DNA of 64,000 nt, from contig JAIPEN010000001.1 in NCBI GenBank assembly GCA_021737145.1, forward strand, positions 124,001 through 188,000. Reading direction: 5' to 3'. Position 1 is the first letter of the stretch. Each line of letters begins with the position of its first letter. Both the position numbers and the translations under genes were made by a program. Origin of the DNA: Desulfarculaceae bacterium (GTDB lineage Bacteria; Desulfobacterota; Desulfarculia; Desulfarculales; Desulfarculaceae). The notes under the pieces were generated by a model, which saw only the letters and a program-made list of their open reading frames with translations, did not search any database and was not told where the DNA came from. Positions 53,691 to 62,309 of the stretch are shown here, in pieces.

Positions 53691-53711
53691 TACATCCGCG
53701 AAAAAAAACGA

Positions 53712-53750
53712 GGCCCGGAGAGCCGCGCGCTCCCCGGGCCTTCTGTTTTT
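53712..53750. terminator. Terminator between the QueG-like gene and glyS
   Basis: GGCCCGGAGAGC (53712-53723) / GCTCCCCGGGCC (53729-53740) with one mismatch. TTCTGTTTTT follows on the plus strand and an A-rich run precedes, so it can serve both converging genes. Confidence 0.8.
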
Positions 53751-53763
53751 AAGCAGGATGCCG

Positions 53764-55851
53764 CTAGACGAGCTGCAGATGCTCGAAGCGGGCGAAACGG
53801 CCGAACAGGGTGGCCATGAGGTTCAAAAGGGCCAGGCGGTTCTTGCGCACCTTCTCGTCCTTGTCCATGACCATGACCGCGTCGAAGAACCTGTCTATGG
53901 GATCCTTGAGGGCCGAGACCCGGGCCAGGAAACCGGCGTAGTCGCCGGCCGCGAAGAGCTGGCCCGCCTCGGCCTCCAGCCCCTGGAAGGCGCTGTACAG
54001 GGCCTTTTCCTCGTCCTGGACCATGATGGCCTCGTCCGGCGCGGCGCTTGGAACCTGGTCCGCCTCCTTCTTGAGGATGTTCATCACCCGCTTGAGGCCA
54101 GCGGCCAGGCTGACGAACTCGGGCGAGTCCTTTACCGCGGCCAGGGCCTTGGCCCGGGCGGCCGTGGCGTTCAGGTCGTCCAGCCCGGCGGCCAACACGG
54201 CCTGGGCCACGTCCGTCGGGCAGCCTTGATCGGCCAGGATGCCCGCGAAACGGGCGGCGAAGAACTGGGTGACCTCGGCGGCCACTTCCTCGGCCGGGCG
54301 CTCGGTCTTGCCCTCCGCGCCCTTAAGGGCCTGGGCCAGCATGGCCGCCAGGGAAAGGCTGAGCTCTTTTTCGAGCACCACCCGGATGACCGCGATGGCC
54401 GCGCGACGCAGGGCAAAGGGGTCGGCCGCGCCGGTGGGCACCTGGCCTATGCTGAACAGGCCGCAGATGGTGTCCAAACGGTCGGCAATGCCCACCAGCA
54501 TGCCGGTGGCGCTCTCGGGCAGGGCCGAGTCGGCTCCGGCGGGCAGGTAGTGGTCGGAGATGCCCGCGGCCACGGCCTCGGGCTCGCCGTCGCGCAGGGC
54601 GTATTCCGCGCCCACCACGCCCTGCAAGGAGGGGAACTCGCCCACCATCTCGGTGACCAGGTCGCACTTGGCCAATTGGGCGGCGCGCACCACCTGGTCC
54701 CGCTCTTGGGCGGGCAGGCCCAGGGTGTCGGCCAGCCAGCCGGCCAGGGCCGCGAAGCGCTCCACCTTCTCATAGCTGGTGCCCAGCTTGGCGTGGTAGG
54801 TGACCTCCTTCAAATCCTCCAGAAAGTCGATGAGCGCCCTCTTGCGGTCCTCGCCCAGAAAAAAGCGGGCGTCGGCCAAACGGGCGCGCAGCACCTTCTC
54901 GTGCCCGGCGGTTACCACGGCCATGTCCCTGGGCTGGGTGTTGTTGACCGCGATGAAGTTGGGCATCAGCTTGCCGTCCGCGTCCTCCAGGGCAAAGTAG
55001 CGCTGGTGCTCGCGCATGGCGCTGATGATCACCGGCCGGGGCACCTCCAGGAACTCGCGGTCAAAGGTGCCGCAGCAGGCGGCGGCCCACTCCACCAAAT
55101 CGGTGTTCTCGGCCATGAGCGGCTCGTCGGGCACCAGGCGGCCTCTCGCGCTGGACGCGGCATTCTCCACCTCGGCGCGCACCTTGACGGCCCGGGCCGG
55201 GCGGTCGGCCAGCACAAAGGCGGCCTCCAGCTTGGCCAGATAGTCGTCCGCCCCGGACACCTCGATCTCCTCCGGAGCCAGGAAGCGGTGGCCGCGTGTC
55301 CGGTCGGCGCTGGCTATGCCCGCCACCTCGAAGGGAACCACCGCCCCGTCCAGCAGGGCCAGGAACCAGTGGATGGGCCGGGCAAAGCGGAAGCTCTCGT
55401 CGCCCCAACGCATGGTCTTGGGAAAGGACATAGCCTCCACCAGGCCGGGCAGCAGCTCGGCGAGCACCTCCATGGCCGCGCGGCCGGGCACGTTCTTGAT
55501 AGCGGCCAGGCGCTCGCCCTTGTCGGTGTCCACCTTGCTCAGGTCGCCGACCTCGACGCCCTGGCTCTTGGCGAATCCCAGGGCCGCCTTGGTGGGGTTG
55601 CCCTCCTTGTCGTAGGCCGCCTTGACCGGCGGGCCCAGGGCGGTTTCTTCCTGATCCTCCTGGCGCTCCTTGAGCCCCTTGACCAGCACGGCCAAACGGC
55701 GCGGCGTGCCAAAGGCGGCCAGGTCCTGGCCCTCCAAAAGGCGGGCCTGGTTCAGCTTGGCCGCAGCCAGCTTCTTGAGCTCTTCCATGGCCGGGGCCAC
55801 GAAGCGGGCCGGCATCTCCTCGCAACCGATCTCGAAGATAAGTTCAGCCAT
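53764..55851 (-). CDS. glyS: Glycyl-tRNA synthetase beta subunit
   Basis: 695 residues, the normal GlyS length. It begins [18 protein letters not shown], typical of the B3/B4-like N-terminal region, and has LVKGLKERQEDQEE, the HD-domain region (about 380-480, with EMVGEFPSLQGVVGAEYALR) and the C-terminal anticodon-binding segment (about 580-695). Together with GlyQ it makes the alpha2beta2 enzyme that charges tRNA-Gly. Its ATG overlaps the glyQ stop by one base (TGATG). Confidence 0.95.
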   Translation of the reverse strand: MAELIFEIGCEEMPARFVAPAMEELKKLAAAKLNQARLLEGQDLAAFGTPRRLAVLVKGLKERQEDQEETALGPPVKAAYDKEGNPTKAALGFAKSQGVEVGDLSKVDTDKGERLAAIKNVPGRAAMEVLAELLPGLVEAMSFPKTMRWGDESFRFARPIHWFLALLDGAVVPFEVAGIASADRTRGHRFLAPEEIEVSGADDYLAKLEAAFVLADRPARAVKVRAEVENAASSARGRLVPDEPLMAENTDLVEWAAACCGTFDREFLEVPRPVIISAMREHQRYFALEDADGKLMPNFIAVNNTQPRDMAVVTAGHEKVLRARLADARFFLGEDRKRALIDFLEDLKEVTYHAKLGTSYEKVERFAALAGWLADTLGLPAQERDQVVRAAQLAKCDLVTEMVGEFPSLQGVVGAEYALRDGEPEAVAAGISDHYLPAGADSALPESATGMLVGIADRLDTICGLFSIGQVPTGAADPFALRRAAIAVIRVVLEKELSLSLAAMLAQALKGAEGKTERPAEEVAAEVTQFFAARFAGILADQGCPTDVAQAVLAAGLDDLNATAARAKALAAVKDSPEFVSLAAGLKRVMNILKKEADQVPSAAPDEAIMVQDEEKALYSAFQGLEAEAGQLFAAGDYAGFLARVSALKDPIDRFFDAVMVMDKDEKVRKNRLALLNLMATLFGRFARFEHLQLV

Positions 55852-56750
55852 CACGCCGCCTCCTTGCCCTTGATCAGGGGATGGCCCATTTCCTCGCGTT
55901 GGGCGGTGTAGGCCTCGGCCACGGCCCGGGCCATGGTCCGCACCCGGGCGATAAAGGCGGTGCGCTGGGTCACGCTGATGGCGCCCCGCGCCTCCAGCAG
56001 GTTGAACACGTGGCTGCACTTGAGGCAGAAGTCATAGGAGGGAAGCACCAGGCCCTTTTCCACCGCGTGCTTGGACTCGGCCTCGTAGAGGTCGAACAGG
56101 GTGAAGAGCATGTCCGTGTTGGCCACCTCGAAGTTGTAGGTGGAATGCTCCCACTCGCCCTTGTGGTGCACGTCGCCGTAGCTGACCTTGTCGTTCCAGG
56201 CCAGATCGTAGACGTTGTCCACCTTTTGCAGGTACATGGCGATGCGCTCCAGGCCGTAGGTGAGCTCCACGCTCACCGGCTTGAGGTCGATGGAGCCGGC
56301 CTGCTGGAAATAGGTGAACTGGGTGATCTCCATGCCGTCGAGCCACACCTCCCAACCCAGGCCCCAGGCCCCCAGGGTGGGCGACTCCCAGTCGTCCTCC
56401 ACGAAGCGGATGTCGTGCTCCAGGGGGTCTATGCCGAACGCGGCCAGGGAGTCCAGGTAGAGCTGCTGCACCTCCAGGGGCGAGGGCTTGAGTATCACCT
56501 GGTACTGGTAGTAGTGCTGCAAACGGTTGGGGTTTTCCCCGTAGCGGCCGTCGGTGGGGCGGCGGCTGGGTTCCACGTAGGCCACCTTCCAGGGCTCGGG
56601 GCCCAGCACCCGGAGGAGGGTGTGGGGGTTGAAGGTGCCCGCCCCGACCTCCAGGTCGTAGGGCTGGCCGATAATGCAACCCTGGTCCGCCCAATAGCGT
56701 TCCAGGGCCAGGATCAGGTCTTGAAAAGTCTTCACCGCCGGCGCGGACAT
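55851..56750 (-). CDS. glyQ: Glycyl-tRNA synthetase alpha subunit
   Basis: 299 residues, class II catalytic subunit. It shows [48 protein letters not shown] (motif 2 region) and [13 protein letters not shown] (motif 3 region), all conserved in bacterial GlyQ. It activates glycine and works with GlyS encoded next. The two-subunit form is typical of Gram-negative bacteria. The upstream gap (56751-56946) separates it from the divergent lipoprotein. Confidence 0.96.
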   Translation of the reverse strand: MSAPAVKTFQDLILALERYWADQGCIIGQPYDLEVGAGTFNPHTLLRVLGPEPWKVAYVEPSRRPTDGRYGENPNRLQHYYQYQVILKPSPLEVQQLYLDSLAAFGIDPLEHDIRFVEDDWESPTLGAWGLGWEVWLDGMEITQFTYFQQAGSIDLKPVSVELTYGLERIAMYLQKVDNVYDLAWNDKVSYGDVHHKGEWEHSTYNFEVANTDMLFTLFDLYEAESKHAVEKGLVLPSYDFCLKCSHVFNLLEARGAISVTQRTAFIARVRTMARAVAEAYTAQREEMGHPLIKGKEAA

Positions 56751-56946
56751 GGCTTTGGTTTCTCCCGTTTATTCGATGCCATAGGGGCCGCTATCCACGG
56801 CCGCTGGGAACTGATTATCCTATCACCGGCCGGGCGGGCTTGCAAGCGGGCCGGCCGAGGCGGGCGGGAGTATACTTGCCTGCATCAGGGGCCGAGGCCT
56901 CTTGGCGCCCGACCCAGGCAACGTACTATCTTTTGGAGCGATCAAC

Positions 56947-57501
56947 ATGCTTCGTTACGCCCTACCCCTTTTGCTGCTCACCCTGGCCATGGGCTGCGGC
57001 GGCGGTTCCAATCCGCCCACCTATCCGCCACCGCCCCCCAGCGCGGAAGTCAACCCGCCGACCCAGGGCGCCAAGGCCCAGCGCCCGGCTCCGCCCAAAC
57101 CGTCCGAGGAAAAGCAGATCACCCCCCAGGAGCGGCTGGACCAGAACATGGCCGAGCTGACCAAGCGCCTGGTTCTCAAGCCTCAGCAGGTGGCCCCGGT
57201 GCGCGAAATCCTGGCCCAAGAACAGGCCCGTTTGGGAGACCTTCGCTCTCAGCAGGCATCCACCACCAGCGTGAACACCATGATCCGGCTGTTTGAAATG
57301 CAGCATCTGGTGGAAAAGGAAACCCAGACCGCGCTGGCCAAGGTTCTTACCAAGGATCAATTGGAAGCCTATGGGGACTGGCTCAAGGAGGAGCGCAAGC
57401 GCCTCGGGGCCATGGGCGCCAAGGACAAGGGCAAGGGCGCCACTCCGCGCAGAGGCGGAGGCGGGCCGGGCGGTCCCGGAGGGCCCGGCGGCCGGATCTA
57501 A
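56947..57501 (+). CDS. Lipoprotein with Spy/CpxP-like helical domain
   Basis: 184 residues; lipobox TLAMGCGG (lipidated Cys near 17). A proline/threonine-rich linker (about 20-55) leads to a helical domain (about 58-150) with LTKRLVLKPQQVAPVREILAQ and LTKDQLEAYGDWLKEERKR. These two repeats of the L-x-P/T-x-Q-x-x-x type are like those of Spy/CpxP periplasmic chaperones. The tail is Gly/Pro-rich. A stress-binding or metal-binding periplasmic role is plausible but unproven. GGAG precedes the ATG. Confidence 0.68.
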   Translation: MLRYALPLLLLTLAMGCGGGSNPPTYPPPPPSAEVNPPTQGAKAQRPAPPKPSEEKQITPQERLDQNMAELTKRLVLKPQQVAPVREILAQEQARLGDLRSQQASTTSVNTMIRLFEMQHLVEKETQTALAKVLTKDQLEAYGDWLKEERKRLGAMGAKDKGKGATPRRGGGGPGGPGGPGGRI

Positions 57502-57707
57502 TCTCTTGGGGCTTCCGGCTCCAGGGACAAGGCGCGACCTTATGGCTGATAACAGCTGGCTTGGCTTGCCGCAAATAGTGTCAGAGGGCCGGGGCAAGTA
57601 AAAAACCAACTGCCATCAGCCACCACGCCAGACCGGACAAGCGTGTTACGAAATCGTAATTGGCCAATTACGATAACGGGATTGACCGGTTGTAAGAGCA
57701 ATCAGGT

Positions 57708-58301
57708 TTAGCGGCCGGCCCTTTGCATTTGTTGGGCCTGCTCCATCTGGGACAAGGCCTTGAGAGCCTCGCTCCGCATCCAGCCGCTGCGGTCTCCCGC
57801 GCAGTAGGTCAGCATCCCCACCGCCCGCCGGTCGCCCAGCTTACCCAGGGATGCCGCCGCCGCGCTTCGCACGGCCACGCGCTCTCGCTGGCGGCACAGC
57901 ACCTCCACCAGGGGCATCACCGCGCTGCGGTCCCCTTGCTTGCCCAAGCCGTGGGCCGCCATGCGCCGCACGTTGGGATCGGGGTCGTGCAGCATGGCCT
58001 TGAGCAGCTCAGCAGCGCGAGGGTCCCGCAACTCACCCAAGGTGTAGATGGCGCAGTAGCGGGCCCCCTGGCCCTCCTTGCCGGTGGCCACCACCATCAC
58101 TTGGGTTAATTCCAGGCCCTGCTCCGTCACGAGGGGGAGCGCGATTTTCTCCAGGCTGCAAGTGGCCTGCAGCCGGCGTTGCAGATGGTCGGGCACCCGA
58201 CAGGCCCGGGGCTCAGCCAGGGCCGGCGTGGCGGCGGCACAAGCCGCTACCACCAGAAGAATCAAAAGCGCCCCAATTGTTCGGTTCCGGCGTTTACTCA
58301 T
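57708..58301 (-). CDS. Secreted HEAT-repeat protein
   Basis: 197 residues with an export signal (IGALLILLVVAACAAATPALA) containing VVAACA, which could be a lipobox. Two to three HEAT/PBS-lyase-like repeats follow: ARYCAIYTLGELRDPRAAELLKAML, HDPDPNVRRMAAHGLGKQGDRSA and VAVRSAAAASLGKLGDRRAV. Such repeats bind proteins. Partner unknown. ATG 58301 with GGGGAGG upstream; an upstream frame is rejected because it lacks a signal sequence. Confidence 0.75.
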   Translation of the reverse strand: MSKRRNRTIGALLILLVVAACAAATPALAEPRACRVPDHLQRRLQATCSLEKIALPLVTEQGLELTQVMVVATGKEGQGARYCAIYTLGELRDPRAAELLKAMLHDPDPNVRRMAAHGLGKQGDRSAVMPLVEVLCRQRERVAVRSAAAASLGKLGDRRAVGMLTYCAGDRSGWMRSEALKALSQMEQAQQMQRAGR

Positions 58302-58372
58302 CTTACTTAACACCTCCCCGGACCTGGTTAGGCAGTTAACCGCGGGCGGCCTGAGGTGGCCGCCTTGGCGGT

Positions 58373-58597
58373 CTAGGCGATCATGTGTTCCAGTGATGCG
58401 CTGTGGATCAGGACCGATTTCCCCGAACCGCAGCAAATGGCCCTACCGCCTTGTTCCAGGCGGTTCAGGCGCTGGAGCAGCACCCGGTGGCAGACTCCCA
58501 AGTTACGCGCGGCTTGGTCAAGAGTCAGCCAAGGGGAAGAGGATATGCACACCCGGTCTATGAACACTGGGTGGCGGGCAGGGTTCTTATGGGCCAT
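58373..58597 (-). CDS. Small HTH (excisionase/MerR-like) protein
   Basis: 74 residues. The central part, WLTLDQAARNLGVCHRVLLQ, followed by RLNRLEQGG and SVLIHSASLEHMIA, follows the HTH_17 (excisionase-like) pattern L-x-x-x-x-A-A-x-x-L-G-V with a basic recognition helix and a wing. It would bind DNA as a regulator or recombination directionality factor. It lies 61 bases downstream of the IstB-like gene. Three cysteines (VCISS, GVCHR and ICCGSG) are noteworthy for so small a protein. GAAGGGA precedes the ATG. Confidence 0.6.
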   Translation of the reverse strand: MAHKNPARHPVFIDRVCISSSPWLTLDQAARNLGVCHRVLLQRLNRLEQGGRAICCGSGKSVLIHSASLEHMIA

Positions 58598-58658
58598 TTG
58601 TCCCTTCCATGCTTGGAGATGACACGGACCCATCAAGTAATAGTGGGGCCCCGGCGCC

Positions 58659-59507
58659 CTAGGGGCCGGGGGCGTATTCCGGCCGCAGAGAGCCACCGCT
58701 CAGGTTGATGCGCGGGGCGTGGGCAGCCAACCGGTCGGTTATGGCCTCGCCCACCGAGGTTCCGTCCATGACCAGATTCCAGTTGCGCACCGGCAGCAGG
58801 GAGGCGATGAGCACCGCCTTTTGACCGTAGCGCTCCTCCACGATCTGCAACACATCCATGGCCTGCTGATGATCCAGCCGCTCCAGGCCCCAGTCGTCCA
58901 GGGTGAGCAAATCCACCTTGGCCATGGTGGCCATGTACTTGTCCAGCTCGCCCAACTCGCGGGCCTCGGCCAGCTCGCGCAGCAGCTCGGGCAAGCGGCG
59001 GTACAGGGCGCTGTGCCCCTGCAAGCAGGCCGCATGGGTCAGGGCGCTGGCCAGAAAGGACTTTCCCGCGCCCACGGGCCCGGTGATGATCAGGTTGCAG
59101 CCCCGCTTCAGCCAGGCGCAGGCGGCCAACTCGGCCACCTGGGCGGGGTCCAGATTGCGGGAATGGGAATAGTCGATGCCCTGCACCGTGGCCTCGCCCT
59201 TGAGCCCCGCCTTTTTGATGCGCCGCTGCTGGCGCAAACGGGCGCGCTCGGCCTCCTCGCGGGCCACCAGGCGCTCCAAAGAGCCCACCAGGGCCGGCGG
59301 CAAAGCCGGGGTGCGGGCCATCTGCTCCTCCAGGGCGGCGGCCATGCCCTTCAGGCGCATGCGCTTCATCTTGTCCAGAAGCAGGCGGGTCCGGGCCGGA
59401 GCCTCGGGGGACATGTTGACCACCTTGCCGCTTGCGGCCGCTGATTTAAGAGGCAGCCTTCCCAGGGCCTCGCCCATGATATCGGGCGCGTTTTCATAGC
59501 GGGACAT
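58659..59507 (-). CDS. IstB/DnaC-like AAA+ ATPase
   Basis: 282 residues similar to the helper ATPase IstB of IS21 and to the helicase loader DnaC. An N-terminal helical part, LLLDKMKRMRLKGMAAALEE with LVAREEAERARLRQQRRIKKAGL, resembles the IstB DNA-binding region. The AAA+ core has NLIITGPVGAGKSFLASAL (Walker A, about 140-155), LLTLDDWGL (Walker B) and an arginine-containing sensor region ending in RINLSGGSLRP. No IstA transposase or terminal inverted repeats flank it. The upstream gene is a ParA-like ATPase eight bases away. Confidence 0.82.
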   Translation of the reverse strand: MSRYENAPDIMGEALGRLPLKSAAASGKVVNMSPEAPARTRLLLDKMKRMRLKGMAAALEEQMARTPALPPALVGSLERLVAREEAERARLRQQRRIKKAGLKGEATVQGIDYSHSRNLDPAQVAELAACAWLKRGCNLIITGPVGAGKSFLASALTHAACLQGHSALYRRLPELLRELAEARELGELDKYMATMAKVDLLTLDDWGLERLDHQQAMDVLQIVEERYGQKAVLIASLLPVRNWNLVMDGTSVGEAITDRLAAHAPRINLSGGSLRPEYAPGP

Positions 59508-59514
59508 CACCGGT

Positions 59515-60780
59515 TCACCCCTCTCCCCCCGCGCCCAGGCCCCGCTTGAGGCGCTGGCTAAGCACTGGGACCTTTTTCAGCCGTTCGCGCAGATCCCATA
59601 CCTTGCCCTGCTCCCGGGCGGAAGCGCCCTCTTCCGGCGGGGGCGCGCTGGGGGCGCGGCCTTGCCCCAGGCGCTGGGCCTGGCTGGCAAACGCTTCCCC
59701 GCTAGGTTGGGCAGGAGCCCCGGAGTCCCGTGGCGGAGGGGCAGACTCTCCCGCCGCCGAACCCGGGGCTGTCAATGGTTGACTGGAAAGGTCCGGCATG
59801 ACCGGGGGCAAGAAGGGCGGCAGGTCCACCCTGGGGCCGTAATGCGCGGTTGGGGCCGGGGGCGCGGCCTCCTGGGCTTGGAAGGAAGGAGCTGGCAATG
59901 GTTCTGGTTCGGGCTCCGGAACCGGCCGGATCTCGGGCGCCGGGGCGGGGGGCTCTTCCGGGGTGGGCCGGGCCGTGGCCCGCGAGCTCAGGGGGCCGGG
60001 CTCGCTCTGCTCATCCAAGAAAAGGGACTCGCCGGCCGGGGCCTCGCGCAGCACCCGCTCCACCAGGGCCTGATAGCCCTTGGCCCCTGCTCCCCGGGGG
60101 TCGTGCTCGAAAATGGTGCGGCCGTATTCCGGCGCCTCGGAGAGCTTGACCGAGTAGCGGATGGGATCGGTGAGCCGGTCCCCGAACTCGGCCGTGAGCT
60201 GCTCCATGATGTGGGCGGTCTTTTTCACCCGGCCGTCCACAAAGGTCGGCACGATCCATTTGAGGGTCAGGGAGGGGTTGTATTTCTGGATGACGCCGAG
60301 GCGCTCCTCGAAGCGCCGGAGTCCCTTGAGGGCAACCGGCTCCATGGACACCGGCGAGATGACCTCGCGGGAGCAGTACAGGGCGTTGACCAGCAGGGTG
60401 TCCCAGCCAGGGGCGGTGTCCATGATCATCAGGTCGAAATGCTCTTCATAAGGAGACAGGGCCTCGTCCAGCACCGCCTCGGGGGCCATCTCCCGCCGGG
60501 CGATCTCCATTTTCACCCCAGCCAAGGGCACCCCCCCGGCCAGGAGGTGGAGATTTTCGCGGGCTTCCACCAGGGCCTCCAGAGGATCGGCCCACCCGGC
60601 GATTACCTCGGCCAGGCCCTGCTCCGGCTCCACGCCCAGCATGTCGTTGCACTGGGCCTGCACGTCGGTGTCCACCAAAAGCACCCGGCAGCCCTTGCGG
60701 GCCAGGCCATGGGCCAGGCTTACCGCGGTTTCGCTCTTGGCCACTCCACCCTTGAGCAAGCTGACCACTATCCGTCGCAT
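59515..60780 (-). CDS. ParA/Soj-like ATPase with long proline-rich C-terminal tail
   Basis: 421 residues. The N-terminal 240 residues are ParA-like: deviant Walker A KGGVAKSETAVSLAHGLA (about 9-26), VLLVDTDVQAQCNDMLG, LMIMDTAPGWDTLL (Walker B region, about 107-120) and VPTFVDGRVKKTA. The consensus KGGVGKTTT is changed to KGGVAKSET, but both lysines and the Ser are kept, so nucleotide binding is likely. The C-terminal part (about 265-400) is Pro/Ala/Glu-rich and disordered, ending in a basic helix (LRERLKKVPVLSQRLKRGLG). No parB or parS is seen. ATG 60780 with GAGAGGGG upstream. Confidence 0.82.
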   Translation of the reverse strand: MRRIVVSLLKGGVAKSETAVSLAHGLARKGCRVLLVDTDVQAQCNDMLGVEPEQGLAEVIAGWADPLEALVEARENLHLLAGGVPLAGVKMEIARREMAPEAVLDEALSPYEEHFDLMIMDTAPGWDTLLVNALYCSREVISPVSMEPVALKGLRRFEERLGVIQKYNPSLTLKWIVPTFVDGRVKKTAHIMEQLTAEFGDRLTDPIRYSVKLSEAPEYGRTIFEHDPRGAGAKGYQALVERVLREAPAGESLFLDEQSEPGPLSSRATARPTPEEPPAPAPEIRPVPEPEPEPLPAPSFQAQEAAPPAPTAHYGPRVDLPPFLPPVMPDLSSQPLTAPGSAAGESAPPPRDSGAPAQPSGEAFASQAQRLGQGRAPSAPPPEEGASAREQGKVWDLRERLKKVPVLSQRLKRGLGAGGEG

Positions 60781-61273
60781 TGCGCGCCCCTCTCTTGTGG
60801 ATGCTGTTCGAACTTGCCGGCGGACCACGGCTTTTGACGGACCTTGGTTTTGTTCACGCCATTGGTGATTGCAATGCCCGTGCCGAACAGCTCAAAAGAT
60901 GGAGCTTAGCTGTTATGCGAAAGATATAATTGATTAATTAATGAGAGGCCTGGTTGGTCTGCGCCAATGACTCGATCTTTGCGGATGGCCAGAAGAGCGG
61001 CTGCCCAAGGGTTGGATTATTTAGTCATGCCAAGCTCGGTGGCCGGGGCTGCATGCCCTACACCCAAGGGCCACGGCGGTTGGGGAGGGCTCCGCTCAAA
61101 CCATGATTCTTCCCTGGAGCTAAAAAATGCGGCTTGGGTTAATATAACCTTAACTATTGACTATGATTTGCACCGGGCTTAACTTTTAAATAGGGAGTAC
61201 GGAAAACCGGCTTCCGCTAGAGTTTCAGAATACGCATCGCCGGCACTGATAGCGGCGGATTTGGATAGATGTC
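60781..61273. other. Gene-poor intergenic region
   Basis: 493 bases between divergent genes. An AT-rich patch at about 60920-60945 probably holds promoter elements of the ParA-like gene. The region also contains the promoter for the downstream gene (61157-61185). A 71-codon frame at 60967-61182 has no ribosome site or family signal, and I do not count it. Confidence 0.5.
61157..61185 (+). promoter_or_regulatory. Candidate promoter of the PEP-CTERM gene
   Basis: TTGACT (61157-61162), 17 bases, TAACTT (61180-61185), leaving a leader of about 80 bases. I searched for the sigma-54 GG-N10-GC pattern reported for other PEP-CTERM genes and did not find a clean copy. Confidence 0.45.
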
Positions 61274-62221
61274 ATGAAGGCCACAGGAATTAGAAAGATA
61301 CTGGTGATCGCGCTGGCGGCGCTGGCTTTGCTGGGCTTGGCCGGCCCCGCGCTGGCAGCCAACGTGAACCTGGGCACCGCCGGGGCATACAGCGCCTTCG
61401 TGCTCTATGATCTGGACGTGCGCTACAACCGAAGCTCCGGCGCCTACGCCGTGGGCGGCAATGCCAACCTGGCCGGCTACACCATCGGCTATGGCGGCCA
61501 GCCCACGGACACCACCCTGGTGGTGGGCGGCAATCTAAAAAGCAACATCCAGCCCGTGGCCACCGGCCAGGTGGTGGTTGGCGGCAAGGCCAAGCTGCCC
61601 AAGTGGGTGGACCGCAGCAACATCCAGGACAAGGTGAAGGACCTGCCGGTGAACTTCCAGGCCGCGCAGACTTATCTGCAAGACCTCTCCTCCACCCTCA
61701 ACCTATTGCAGAGCACGGGTACGGCTGACTACAGGTACGGCGGCATCGGCCTGACCGGCGACGGCAGCAGCGATTTGCAGGTGTTCGACATCTCCGGCGA
61801 CGAGCTGAGCAACAGCACCTGGTGGAGCACCACCTTTTCCAGCATCCCCAGTGACGCCCACATCATCCTCAACGTGAGCGGCACCGACGTAAGGCTGGCC
61901 GGTGGGCAGCAGGCCCTGGCGGACTGGTCGGACAAGATCATGTTCAACTTCTACGAGGCCGAGCGGCTGGCCATCCAGAACATCACCATTGAGGGCAGCA
62001 TCCTGGCGCCCTACGCCGACGTGCTGACCTCCGGCGCCACCATCAACGGCCAGATCGTGGCCAAGCAGATCGAGGGTTCCTTCAGCACCACCGGCCAGAA
62101 GTTCAGCCCCTACAGCGGCGGGGCGTCCACGCCCGAGCCGGGCACTCTGGTGCTCTTGGCCAGCGCCCTGGGCGGCGCGGCCGGCTGGGGCCGTTTACGG
62201 CTGCGGCGCAAGAAGAGATAG
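61274..62221 (+). CDS. Choice-of-anchor A family protein with PEP-CTERM sorting signal
   Basis: 315 residues exported by a signal peptide (ILVIALAALALLGLAGPALA). The mature part carries the choice-of-anchor A pattern: AYSAFVLYDLDVRYNRSSGAY, AVGGNANLAGYTIG and a beta-rich VVGGNLKSNI. It ends with VLTSGATINGQIVAKQIEG. The C-terminus is a classical PEP-CTERM: TPEPGTLVLLASALGGAAGW then RLRLRRKKR. An exosortase (XrtA/EpsH type) would cleave it and link the protein to exopolysaccharide or the surface; that enzyme is not in the window. ATG with GGATAG upstream; terminator downstream. Confidence 0.88.
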   Translation: MKATGIRKILVIALAALALLGLAGPALAANVNLGTAGAYSAFVLYDLDVRYNRSSGAYAVGGNANLAGYTIGYGGQPTDTTLVVGGNLKSNIQPVATGQVVVGGKAKLPKWVDRSNIQDKVKDLPVNFQAAQTYLQDLSSTLNLLQSTGTADYRYGGIGLTGDGSSDLQVFDISGDELSNSTWWSTTFSSIPSDAHIILNVSGTDVRLAGGQQALADWSDKIMFNFYEAERLAIQNITIEGSILAPYADVLTSGATINGQIVAKQIEGSFSTTGQKFSPYSGGASTPEPGTLVLLASALGGAAGWGRLRLRRKKR

Positions 62222-62248
62222 CCCTCCTCCCCGCAACCCGACACGAAC

Positions 62249-62285
62249 AAGCCCCCGCCCGGAATCCGGACGGGGGCTTTTTATT
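62249..62285 (+). terminator. Terminator after the PEP-CTERM gene
   Basis: AAGCCCCCG-C-CCGG / CCGG-A-CGGGGGCTT with one internal mismatch and a three-base loop, followed by TTTTTATT. Confidence 0.9.
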
Positions 62286-62309
62286 GCCAAAGGGCCGGGA
62301 GCTACGGCC

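Noticed and set aside
58373..60780. A complete IS21 element
   Set aside because: Only an IstB-like gene is present; there is no IstA transposase, and I see no terminal inverted repeats or target duplication.
60967..61182. Small open frame in the large intergenic region
   Set aside because: No ribosome-binding site, no family features, and it runs across the likely promoter of the PEP-CTERM gene.
61241..61260. Sigma-54 type promoter in front of the PEP-CTERM gene
   Set aside because: GGCAC occurs, but spacing to the next GC does not fit the -24/-12 rule, and it would be too close to the start codon.
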